Below, piece after piece: positions 1 to 5,522 of a DNA stretch of 7,569 nt; positions within the stretch are counted from its first letter, which is position 1; every line of letters starts with the position of its first letter. Made by a program: the position numbers and the translations under genes. The notes under the pieces are model-generated. The model was not told where the DNA came from. It made no database searches and saw nothing but the letters and a program-made list of their open reading frames with translations. Source of the DNA: an uncultured Bacteroides sp. (lineage in GTDB: Bacteria > Bacteroidota > Bacteroidia > Bacteroidales > Bacteroidaceae). The stretch is taken from assembly GCA_947071285.1 (NCBI GenBank), contig CAMTFK010000222.1:1-7569 (forward strand), given 5' to 3'.

Positions 1-138
1 GTAGTCGGCTGCCGTCATTTTCACTGCGATACGGTATTTCAGTTTCTCGGTTGCTGTTAATTCTTTGTATTTTCTTACCTGCCTCAAATCCGCAACTAAG
101 CCCTTCAACGTCCTTCTTGCGTGTACACGTCCTCTCAT
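1..138 (-). CDS. Unrecognised protein, N-terminal 46 residues only (runs off left edge)
   Basis: The minus strand reads from ATG at 136-138 through 46 uninterrupted codons to the window edge, starting MRGRVHARRTLKGL and continuing with VRKYKELTATEKLKYR near the edge. The stretch is strongly basic (many Arg and Lys) and looks alpha-helical, with no membrane segment. I do not recognise the family, and no catalytic motif is visible in the part present. There is no clear Shine-Dalgarno sequence before the ATG, which is normal for Bacteroidales. A perfect 8-bp hairpin lies 23 bases upstream of the start (161-184). The gene lies downstream of the decayed IS1380 transposase on the same strand, so the IS may supply or block its transcription. 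The reading frame is convincing by length of opening and composition, but only a fragment is seen. Confidence 0.45.
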   Translation of the reverse strand, partial: MRGRVHARRTLKGLVADLRQVRKYKELTATEKLKYRIAVKMTAADY

Positions 139-160
139 TACTGAATTATCAGATAAATTG

Positions 161-184
161 AGGCAGAAACACCCACTTCTGCCT
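161..184. repeat. Perfect 8-bp hairpin upstream of the left-edge gene
   Basis: The arms AGGCAGAA (161-168) and TTCTGCCT (177-184) are exact reverse complements around an 8-base loop. It lies between the end of the IS1380 transposase and the ATG at 138, so it could be a weak terminator for the IS or a leader structure for the minus-strand gene. No T-run follows on the minus strand, so a classical terminator is doubtful. Confidence 0.4.
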
Positions 185-251
185 ACAACATCCCCTTACC
201 CCACAATGCGACTTGAGACAATACGCAGTATCATACCCATAAGTTGTAGGC
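181..251. repeat. 9-bp inverted repeat just downstream of transposase stop
   Basis: GCCTACAAC (181-189) and GTTGTAGGC (243-251) are exact reverse complements 53 bases apart. The right copy ends two bases from the transposase stop codon (253-255). It may be part of the IS end structure or chance. The other IS end is truncated, so the terminal repeats cannot be compared. Confidence 0.3.
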
Positions 252-252
252 G

Positions 253-1512
253 TTATCCAAAATCAGTCTGAAAAATATCTGCGTAAGCATTGTTACAGGT
301 ATAGATATTCAGCACATACCGCCTTGATGTCCTGATCCACTTGGCTGGTACAGAGATAAACCTGAAGACAAACGCTTTTATGCGACTTGTTGCATTGAGT
401 CCGAACCTCTTTACGTCAAGTCTTTGGATAATGGCCTTGTAGAAGTTACGGATAAGTGCTGTAAGAAGAAGGAACACAGTGTTCTCGGCCATGAAGGATT
501 TGGGCAATCTGTCCCACCCGAAACCATTGTTCATATCATCAAAGATACGTTCCTTTCCTCCACGAAGGTTATAGAACTCGACAATTTCTCTTACGGAAGA
601 TTCATAGTCGTTAGTCAGGATACAACGGTATGTGTATTCTCCTTCCCAAAGATCCTGCACACCATCCATCCGTTTCTGTCTTTGAATCACAAGTCGGTAT
701 GCTTTACCCTTCCACTTCTCAACAAGGATAGAGTTCAATTCAAACTCAATGCCATTGATTTCCTCAGTCTTCCAGCCTCTGAGAGCAAATATGTCATTGT
801 AGAGCGAACTGCAGCGGTTAGTGCGGATATAGAAGGACTTGCAGTGTTTCTCTATTTCCTCCACGATTTCCTCGGAACATGATCCGCAATCAGCTCTGAA
901 ACGATTGATAGTGAGCCTGTTCTGTTCAAATCTCTCAAAGAACCTCTTCAGCGTGTCCTTCTGATGAAAACGAAGGTTTTCGTTAAGCCAGATGAGCAGA
1001 GCTAAGTTTACTTAAGCTCTGCCATGGCGAGAAAACGTGCCATGAAATGGAACTTTTGTGTTACCATCGCTATTCTCAATGCCAACAATCAAGTCACCAA
1101 TAACCGCCACGCCAGGGCGATAACCAGAGAACTTCTTGTATGTAGGCTTTGCATCATACTTCTCACCCTCTTTCAGTTGGTCAGATGCAAACATACAATT
1201 GAGCAGTAAAGTATTGAGAGTGTCAGCCGTGTTGAAATCGTAGTTCTTACCCGTATCTGATGTGTATGAGATGTTTTCTTGCGTCAGTTCCTTTATCGCT
1301 CTGAGGATAGTATCAGAACTACAAGTATGAAGTGTCGGATGAAGCGAGAGATGGTTCATCAAATGAGTAGTGACATCCTCAATACATGAGCCACCACAGA
1401 AGTAGATACTCATGAGAGAACGGATGATTTCGCTGTACTGATAACCTAACGATCTACACCTTAGACCGAGGGTTGAGTCGATTACAGATGACAATGTGGA
1501 GTCAAATTGCTC
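253..1512 (-). pseudogene. Broken IS1380-family transposase
   Basis: One minus-strand frame is open from about 1512 down to 253 except for a TAA at 1012-1014. The upstream part contains EQFDSTLSSVID, GYQYSEIIRSLMS and an FCGGSCIEDVTTHL block. The downstream part contains FRADCGSCSEEIVEE and the IS1380 hallmark EFYNLRGGKERIFDD followed by NNGFGWDRLPKSF, ending IFQTDFG. Compared with the Bacteroides family as I remember it, three lesions are visible. About 20 or more N-terminal residues are missing. At about 1154-1166, LKEG joins directly to EKYDAKPTYKKF, dropping the segment with the DFDxQF motif that holds the first catalytic Asp. Bases 979-1056 insert 26 codons including the stop between GNT and NLRFHQKDTL. 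Upstream and downstream halves share the same frame, so this is insertion, not frameshift. It cannot encode an active transposase. Confidence 0.85.
979..1056. other. 78-bp in-frame insertion with strong hairpin inside the transposase
   Basis: The family motif I expect is GNTNxRFHQKDTL. Here 26 extra codons separate GNT from NLRFHQKDTL. The insert contains a hairpin: GCAGAGCT (996-1003) pairs exactly with AGCTCTGC (1015-1022), and AAG pairs with CTT inside, with one bulged base and a TTTA loop. The insert also supplies the TAA stop. It could be a small mobile palindrome, a replication-slippage product or a captured fragment. No target duplication longer than about four bases is evident. Confidence 0.5.
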
Positions 1513-1667
1513 ATCAGGTAGGGCGGAAGGATTTCGAGGAATTTGGACGACGCATAGGGTTGGGCAATAAATTGATAAAGCGTGAGCTTGATGAGTTTGT
1601 CAAAGAGAAACCATTGGTGCAAGTATTGATAGACCGTTCCTTTTTATCGGAAGAACTGAAAAAGTAA
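1507..1667 (+). pseudogene. hipA: 3' remnant of a HipA-like toxin kinase gene
   Basis: The plus-strand frame reads QIAHQVGRKDFEEFGRRIGL, then a stretch ending KPLVQVLIDRSFLSEELKK before TAA at 1665-1667. This resembles the extreme C-terminus of HipA-family Ser/Thr kinases, where a helical tail ends in a (I/L)xRSFLSEE-type motif. HipA is the toxin of HipBA toxin-antitoxin modules and phosphorylates a tRNA synthetase in studied cases. The N-terminal and catalytic parts are absent because the frame meets the IS1380 remnant at about 1507-1519, so there is no kinase function. After the TAA the same frame stays open for 14 more codons (YRMSMGYRCKMLSF) to TGA at 1710-1712, which suggests a nonsense mutation in an originally longer tail. 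An alternative is a chance open frame, but its composition and motif argue against that. Confidence 0.55.
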
Positions 1668-1758
1668 TATAGGATGTCTATGGGGTACAGGTGTAAGATG
1701 CTTTCTTTCTGATGAAGGGCGGATAAAGCATTCTTCAGGAAAGTACTTCTCCTTTTCC

Positions 1759-1817
1759 CATACCGGTCATACCGTTAAAACTGATTGATAATTATGACGC
1801 GTATGTTGGCCGGTATG
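1759..1817. promoter_or_regulatory. CATACCG repeats flanking the rep promoter
   Basis: Two direct copies, CATACCGGT (1759-1767) and CATACCGTT (1768-1776), lie back to back. CCGGTATG (1810-1817) is the exact reverse complement of CATACCGG (1759-1766) and ends three bases before the -7 box. The position just upstream of the rep promoter fits an autoregulatory operator for Rep or a host regulator. Function is inferred from location only. Confidence 0.35.
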
Positions 1818-1819
1818 CC

Positions 1820-1827
1820 TATCTTTG
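1820..1827 (+). promoter_or_regulatory. Bacteroides-type -7 box of the rep promoter
   Basis: TATCTTTG matches the Bacteroides sigma-ABfr -7 consensus TAnnTTTG exactly and lies 43 bases before the rep ATG. This leaves a leader of roughly 35 bases. No good -33 TTTG is seen at the expected spacing, so the call rests on the -7 match and its position. Confidence 0.5.
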
Positions 1828-1870
1828 TGGCAATGAAAACAGAGAAAGGATTGATTTTGTAAGTATTATC

Positions 1871-3079
1871 ATGGCAAAAGAACTGATTCGTGTCCCTAGG
1901 GTGCTTGGGGAAAGCTATAATTCCGTGCTGATTGAACGGTTGTATGAGGCAGGTGGAAATGTCATGCTCGATCTGATCATATACCTGGGCAGCTATCACC
2001 TCAAAGACTTGTTCGGGACTTCCTGGTTCTCCGTAGAAGACTTCTGCCGTAAGATGGGGTATGACCGTACCAACTTGCAGCGCAAGCTGGATAGCCGGCA
2101 GCTCGCGGCCATGTTCGGAAAGAATATGCAGCCGGAATATGTATGTACCGACACGGCAGGACAGAGAATCAGCCATCCTATCGAGACGGTTTTTGAGGCG
2201 GCTCTCTATAAACTGGGATTGGAGAACCTCTGCTATCCGACCATTGGCGAGGATGGCCGTACATCCTATAATTTCGTGCAGATCTTGAAACGTTTCGACA
2301 TAATGACCGATTTCAAGACGAAGAAGTCAACGAAAAGGCTGTACTCGGCAGTGGTAAGCCCGGAGATAAAGAATTTCATGTTCTCGCTCTATAACCTCTT
2401 GGAACTTCAGGATTACCGTAGCCTGCCCAGCCGTTACCGCTATTTCTATCTGGAACTTTCCAAGATGGTTTACCTGATCAAGTATAAGACCACCAAGAAT
2501 GAGGCTCCTTTTTATGTGCTGACAGTCGATCAGCTGGCTAAAAAGCTCGGCATAGAGATTGCCGAACCCAAAGACCGGAAAAAGAAGGTCGCCTCGATAC
2601 TGAAAAAGATGAATACTTACCTGAAATATACCAATTTCAATTTCTCTTTTGTGAAAGGCGATCATGAGAGATGGGCATATACCGTGTTGTTCTCGTTTCC
2701 TAGGCATACGCTGCACTATTTTGATGAAGGACAATATGCTGTCGTGGTGAAGAAATTCTATAAGAACCTGCTTGGGCTGTATGTCGAGATTGCCTACCCG
2801 GACACGGATATGGCTGTCAGGAGGAAGAAGATCAAAGAGGTGGAGGAAGATGCCGGACTGTATAAAGAGTTCCTTTTATGGGCAAACTCCCCGGAAAGCG
2901 TAGAAAAGAAGAAACAGATATATATCAGTGATTTCGTGGCTGTATTCGGCAGGTTTCCGGAAGGATGGGCACAGGAAGAGTTGGAGAGTGCCAATGGAAC
3001 GGAAGTTGCTCCTGCTCCTGAAGAGTTCATATCTCCGGAGACGGACGGGGCGGTGAACATGGACGATCCAGCTGTGTAG
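1871..3079 (+). CDS. Plasmid replication initiator protein (Rep, winged-helix type)
   Basis: This is a 402-residue protein. It is inferred to bind the iterons beginning at its own 3' end and to start plasmid replication. It has the two-lobed pattern of theta-plasmid initiators. A first predicted helix-turn-helix region lies around residues 50-75 (FSVEDFCRKMGYDRTNLQRKL). A second lies around 185-260 (YFYLELSKMVYLIKYKT, then LTVDQLAKKLGIEI and a lysine-rich recognition-like helix at 236-248). The tail after about residue 372 is acidic and proline-rich and probably disordered. The start is ATG 1871, 43 bases after a perfect -7 box; no Shine-Dalgarno is seen, as expected in Bacteroidales. The stop codon TAG (3077-3079) lies inside iteron 1, so coding and origin overlap. 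I recognise the type but cannot name the exact Rep family. The iterons give independent support. Confidence 0.8.
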   Translation: MAKELIRVPRVLGESYNSVLIERLYEAGGNVMLDLIIYLGSYHLKDLFGTSWFSVEDFCRKMGYDRTNLQRKLDSRQLAAMFGKNMQPEYVCTDTAGQRISHPIETVFEAALYKLGLENLCYPTIGEDGRTSYNFVQILKRFDIMTDFKTKKSTKRLYSAVVSPEIKNFMFSLYNLLELQDYRSLPSRYRYFYLELSKMVYLIKYKTTKNEAPFYVLTVDQLAKKLGIEIAEPKDRKKKVASILKKMNTYLKYTNFNFSFVKGDHERWAYTVLFSFPRHTLHYFDEGQYAVVVKKFYKNLLGLYVEIAYPDTDMAVRRKKIKEVEEDAGLYKEFLLWANSPESVEKKKQIYISDFVAVFGRFPEGWAQEELESANGTEVAPAPEEFISPETDGAVNMDDPAV

Positions 3080-3104
3080 AACCGTCCACGTTTCACGGTT
3101 TTTT
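3080..3104 (+). terminator. Probable rep terminator overlapping iteron 1
   Basis: AACCGT (3080-3085) pairs with ACGGTT (3095-3100) and runs into TTTT, giving six consecutive T's. It directly follows the rep stop codon. The left arm is part of iteron 1. The stem is short, so efficiency is uncertain. Confidence 0.5.
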
Positions 3105-3295
3105 ATAGAATTAGTTGTGTAGAAGTGTCCCTATTGGGGTGATTAGATGTGTGGAGTCATCCGCTTTGCCTGTTTTAGTTGTGTAGAAGTGTCCCGTTTG
3201 TTGCTTCTAGTTGTGTAGAACCGTCCACTCCTTTTGCTTTAGTTGTGTAAAAGCGTCCGGTTTCACTTGTCAGCTGTGTAAAACCGTCCACCCGT

Positions 3296-3383
3296 TAATG
3301 AAGGGAATAGGTAATCCCTGTTTTTTTTATATGTCGGTATATCAGTGAAATAAAAGAGAGAAATTTTTAAATAAAAGGTATCG
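3296..3383. other. A/T-rich segment between iterons 7 and 8 (candidate unwinding region)
   Basis: This segment contains an eight-T run (3321-3328) preceded by a five-base stem (AGGGA 3302-3306, TCCCT 3315-3319), followed by A/T-rich sequence with few G/C bases. It lies inside the iteron region, where iteron plasmids usually place the duplex-unwinding element. The short stem plus T-run could instead be a weak terminator. Confidence 0.4.
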
Positions 3384-3473
3384 GCTGTGTAAAACCATCC
3401 ACCAAAATACATAATAAAGACCTAAACTCCTAACCCCTTTAAATATCCCCAAAGCGATAACATAGAAATGACT

Positions 3474-3491
3474 GGGAAAATAAATTTTCCC
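3474..3491. repeat. Perfect 8-bp palindrome downstream of the iterons
   Basis: GGGAAAAT (3474-3481) and ATTTTCCC (3484-3491) are exact reverse complements with a two-base centre. It sits between the iterons and the larger hairpin at 3506-3540. It is probably part of the origin or partition region, but its function is unknown. Confidence 0.45.
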
Positions 3492-3505
3492 TTCACATGC
3501 CCTAT

Positions 3506-3540
3506 ACGTACTTTCGGAAAAAGATTTTTCGGAAGTATGT
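3506..3540. repeat. 16-bp near-perfect hairpin beyond the origin
   Basis: Bases 3506-3521 pair with 3525-3540 around a three-base AGA loop. Three of the 16 pairs are G-T wobbles on the plus-strand RNA and the rest are Watson-Crick. The stem ends ACGTAC on the left and GTATGT on the right. No T-run follows immediately, though TTTTTT appears some 16 bases later. It could be a terminator, a single-strand origin or a recombination site. Confidence 0.45.
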
Positions 3541-3960
3541 GTTGATTTTCACGCTTTTTTATATGATTGGAAGGCGGTTCTGTTCATCTTCTGTATCCGA
3601 ATTAGTTTTTCAGGGCGTTCCCTTCTGACCGGGCTATTCGTTGCAAGTCCTCGTTACCCTCCAGGCTTTTCCCTGCTATCCCTAACGCTCTACGCTCCGG
3701 CTATGCCGGAAGAGAGGTATGATGATTTTTTCCTGAACTGATAGGAACATTGCGAAGGTAGGCGTGGCCGGAACGCCCGATATTGAAAAGCCAAATCTCC
3801 ATCCTCCCATTCCGGGAGGTAGTATTTACCAGTTCAATCCCGTTCTGATCCGTCTTTCCCGCTTTCTCTTCAATGCACTGTTCCCAATCAGTTGAGGAAA
3901 AATTTATGGTTGGGGCGACAAGCGATGTTTGCGAGTATTAATCTTTTAATTTTTGGCAGT
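3541..3960. other. Long non-coding stretch before the RadC-family gene
   Basis: No convincing gene is seen on either strand. It contains a six-base hairpin TCCGGC-TAT-GCCGGA (3696-3710) and a G/C-richer part at about 3610-3850 unlike the A/T-rich origin beside it. Frames are open on both strands at about 3704-3890 but lack credible starts. The segment resembles conserved intergenic DNA I associate with Bacteroidales mobile elements, but that is memory, not proof. Confidence 0.4.
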
Positions 3961-4587
3961 ATGAAAACGAAGAGAACCGTATTTGAAGTGAATGACGTTT
4001 ATCGGGTGATGGAAAACAGCGAGTTGATTTATACCTTGACGAACAGTGAGAAACTGAAACGTGAAGAATATAAGTATGAACAGATGGAAATAGAAGGATT
4101 GTGCTTGTCTGATGTACTGGAAACACTAACACCCAGCCGTAAAAAAGTCGCTTATGCGGCGATTGAGCTATATAAACGGCTGAAAGAAGGGCAAGTTGAA
4201 AGTCCTGCGCTTTTATCCAGCAATAATGTTTATAAAATGATGCATCCTGTTTTGTGCGATATAGCTACTGAAGAGATGTGGGTGCTGTTGCTGAACAGTT
4301 CGTCCAAACTCATCCGTAAAGTCCGTATCTCATGCGGCGGGATAAATACCGCCCCTGTGGATATACGGGTTATCATGAAGCAGGCATTGTATTATAACGC
4401 CGTATCTTTTATCATGGTACATAACCACCCATCAGGAGCACGCAAGCCCAGCAGTGCGGATGACCGCTTGACGGAAGCAGTTAAAAAAGCCGCTGAAACA
4501 TTAGACATCCGTTTGGTTGACCATGTGATTGTGGCAGGCAATAACTATTATAGCTATGCGGACGAGGGAAGATTGCAAAATAGGTAA
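3961..4587 (+). CDS. radC: RadC-family JAB/MPN (JAMM) domain protein
   Basis: This is a 208-residue protein. The RadC/JAB domain occupies about residues 85-205. The metal-binding JAMM signature is seen as E104/E105, then H154-N-H156-P-S-G and S164-x-x-D167, with the flanks QALYYNAVSFIMVHNHPSG and LVDHVIVAGNNYYSY typical of RadC proteins. Residues 1-80 are charged and helical. Despite the name, RadC proteins are not shown to be DNA-repair enzymes; the fold suggests a zinc-dependent hydrolase. Such genes are very common on Bacteroidales plasmids and conjugative elements. Start choice: ATG 3961 begins MKTKRTVFEVNDVY. In-frame TTG 3892 and ATG 3925 would add up to 23 residues of unlikely sequence. 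No Shine-Dalgarno is seen. The gene is flanked by hairpin-rich non-coding DNA on both sides and is probably transcribed alone. Confidence 0.88.
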   Translation: MKTKRTVFEVNDVYRVMENSELIYTLTNSEKLKREEYKYEQMEIEGLCLSDVLETLTPSRKKVAYAAIELYKRLKEGQVESPALLSSNNVYKMMHPVLCDIATEEMWVLLLNSSSKLIRKVRISCGGINTAPVDIRVIMKQALYYNAVSFIMVHNHPSGARKPSSADDRLTEAVKKAAETLDIRLVDHVIVAGNNYYSYADEGRLQNR

Positions 4588-4591
4588 GGTG

Positions 4592-4609
4592 GACGGGAGA
4601 AATCCCGTC
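4592..4609. repeat. 7-bp hairpin with GAAA loop after the RadC-family gene
   Basis: GACGGGA (4592-4598) pairs exactly with TCCCGTC (4603-4609) around GAAA, a stable tetraloop. It starts four bases after the stop codon. No T-run follows, so it is not a classical terminator, but it may protect the transcript 3' end. Confidence 0.45.
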
Positions 4610-4630
4610 TGCCCGGGATTTCGGCTTCGG

Positions 4631-4664
4631 GGTTCTTTTTTGGCAGTCACCCCAAAAAAGAACC
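4631..4664. repeat. Perfect 13-bp hairpin between the RadC-family and membrane-protein genes
   Basis: GGTTCTTTTTTGG (4631-4643) and CCAAAAAAGAACC (4652-4664) are exact reverse complements with an eight-base loop. Together with the hairpin at 4592-4609 it forms a structured spacer. A-runs rather than T-runs follow on the plus strand, so it does not look like an ordinary rho-independent terminator. Confidence 0.5.
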
Positions 4665-4763
4665 AAAAAAATGCTTCCCGGACTATCGGATGCGACATCG
4701 TAAAATACGCAAAGACGTGGCTTTTCAGAATAAATACATATCTTCGCGCCAAAGGTGATCGGA

Positions 4764-5174
4764 ATGAATGTATTTTCTACTTTTGATACAGGCGTTATGG
4801 TGGCTCTCTTACTGGGCATTGAGTTTCTTAGAAGTGATATCCGAACGATTCTCTATTGTAAAAGGAATGATCCCAGGATTCTTAAGAGTTGCTTATATAC
4901 GCTGCTTATATTATTGACCAGCCTTTATTCTATTGTGGCCGGAGCCATGCTTCATCCGGAACCCGTACCTGTTTATGAGTTGATACCCGGTTTTCAATAT
5001 GGGGTTTATGGCTTTTCTTTTTCGTTTATATTGCTCGCTGTTGCATGTCTTTATCGTAAAACATTACCTTTTGTCCTTTTGGGCTACGCTATGATATATG
5101 TGATCGGTGTATTGATACCACTACTTAGGTATGTAGTGTCTATGATGGATTATTTCACTCGCACAAGGGTATAG
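4764..5174 (+). CDS. Unknown small membrane protein, about four membrane segments
   Basis: This is a 136-residue protein that I do not recognise. Hydrophobic segments are seen at about residues 10-24 (VMVALLLGIEFL), 43-62 (CLYTLLILLTSLYSIVAGAM), 79-97 (GFSFSFILLAVACLY) and 101-122 (FVLLGYAMIYVIGVLIPLL). A basic loop with R28, K33 and R38 lies after the first segment, and a basic C-terminus (FTRTRV) suggests a cytoplasmic end. There is no signal-peptide cleavage motif and no catalytic motif. The start ATG 4764 is preferred over GTG 4755 because AAAGG (4751-4755) sits eight bases upstream, the only good Shine-Dalgarno-like site in this window. TATCTTCG at 4739-4746 is one base off the Bacteroides -7 box but lies very close to the start. 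The hairpins at 4592-4664 separate it from the RadC-family gene, so it probably has its own promoter. Confidence 0.65.
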   Translation: MNVFSTFDTGVMVALLLGIEFLRSDIRTILYCKRNDPRILKSCLYTLLILLTSLYSIVAGAMLHPEPVPVYELIPGFQYGVYGFSFSFILLAVACLYRKTLPFVLLGYAMIYVIGVLIPLLRYVVSMMDYFTRTRV

Positions 5175-5522
5175 CAGGTTAATTTCTTGATTGTATCGGA
5201 TTGCCCTTTCTGTGGGCTGCCTCCCCCGGCTTCTTTCCTCCGATCCGAGTCCGGCTTTTTGCTCGGCAAAGGTTTCGGGATTCCGCAAATGGCAAGTTAC
5301 GGCCATGCGCCTTTACTGTATGGAAAATAACGATGAAGAAGTGTCTTCCCGACATTTTCCATAAGTGAAACTTGGCTTATTGCTTGCAATCCAGACCTTG
5401 ATATGCCGAAAAAAGGCTCAGAACTCAGATGGGGAATGACATCAAAAAAAAGGTCGGCTGACCAAAGACCTTCCCGATACAAAAAATGAAAAGGTCTTGA
5501 ATCTAGCTGAAGAATAAATCAG
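5175..5522. other. Non-coding stretch with several inverted repeats
   Basis: No clear gene is seen. Structure is present: CCGAG (5245-5249) with CTCGG (5262-5266); TATGGAAAAT (5319-5328) with its exact complement ATTTTCCATA (5354-5363); AAGACCTT (5465-5472) with AAGGTCTT (5491-5498). A competing pairing, AAGGTC (5450-5455) with GACCTT (5467-5472), is possible just before the next gene. An open frame of 28 codons lies at 5403-5489. Confidence 0.4.
5403..5489 (+). CDS. Possible 28-residue basic small protein
   Basis: An ATG-to-TGA frame encodes MPKKGSELRWGMTSKK and then a short basic end (RPSRYKK). It is highly basic and ends 33 bases before the next gene. There is no Shine-Dalgarno sequence and no family is recognised. 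The overlapping inverted repeats suggest this could be leader or structural DNA rather than coding, so the call is weak. Confidence 0.2.
   Translation: MPKKGSELRWGMTSKKRSADQRPSRYKK

Larger units (their letters stand above)
243..1515 (-). mobile_element. Degenerate IS1380-family insertion sequence remnant
   Basis: The extent is approximate and is the minimum covered by transposase homology. The family is recognised from the Bacteroides-type IS1380 transposase it encodes on the minus strand. IS1380 elements are usually about 1.6-1.7 kb with one long transposase gene. Here the transposase 5' end is missing at the right side, where sequence switches at about 1507-1519 to a hipA-like reading frame on the opposite strand. 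The left end beyond 243 could not be defined because the partner terminal repeat is gone. The element is therefore dead and truncated. Confidence 0.7.
3071..3400 (+). repeat. Iteron array, probable replication origin (8 copies of a 17-bp repeat)
   Basis: Eight same-direction copies of GYTGTGTARAASYGTCC start at 3071, 3114, 3146, 3178, 3210, 3242, 3273 and 3384. The third copy (GATGTGTGGAGTCATCC) is degenerate. Spacings are 43, 32, 32, 32, 32, 31 and 111 bases, so most copies are about three helical turns apart and should face the same side of the DNA. Iteron 1 overlaps the end of rep, and iteron 8 is isolated beyond an A/T-rich stretch (3300-3383). A same-direction, helically phased array next to rep is the standard form of an iteron-controlled theta origin, where copies also limit copy number. 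Function is inferred; the repeats themselves are plain in the sequence. Confidence 0.85.

Noticed and set aside
424..882. 152-codon plus-strand open frame
   Set aside because: It lies antisense to the transposase, which has clear family motifs.
1024..1209. 61-codon plus-strand open frame starting in the hairpin insertion
   Set aside because: Mostly antisense to conserved transposase sequence.
1775..2734. Minus-strand frames of 133 and 135 codons
   Set aside because: Antisense to rep, which has promoter, iteron and domain support.
3071..3400. CRISPR-like regular repeats at about 32-base spacing
   Set aside because: The repeat is only 17 bp and varied, the gaps are about 15 bases of related low-complexity sequence, and it abuts a rep gene. 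Iterons explain it.
3704..3937. 78-codon minus-strand open frame (includes MEIWLFNIGRSGHAYL)
   Set aside because: No credible start for the full frame, and the plus strand is also open over much of it. It could be a gene fossil, but I cannot support it.
4481..4819. Overlapping minus-strand frames of 83-112 codons
   Set aside because: They cover the RadC-family 3' end and the hairpin spacer and read through palindromic low-complexity DNA.
5297..5482. 61-codon minus-strand open frame
   Set aside because: No recognisable motif, no start signal, and it runs across inverted repeats. Kept as non-coding structure.
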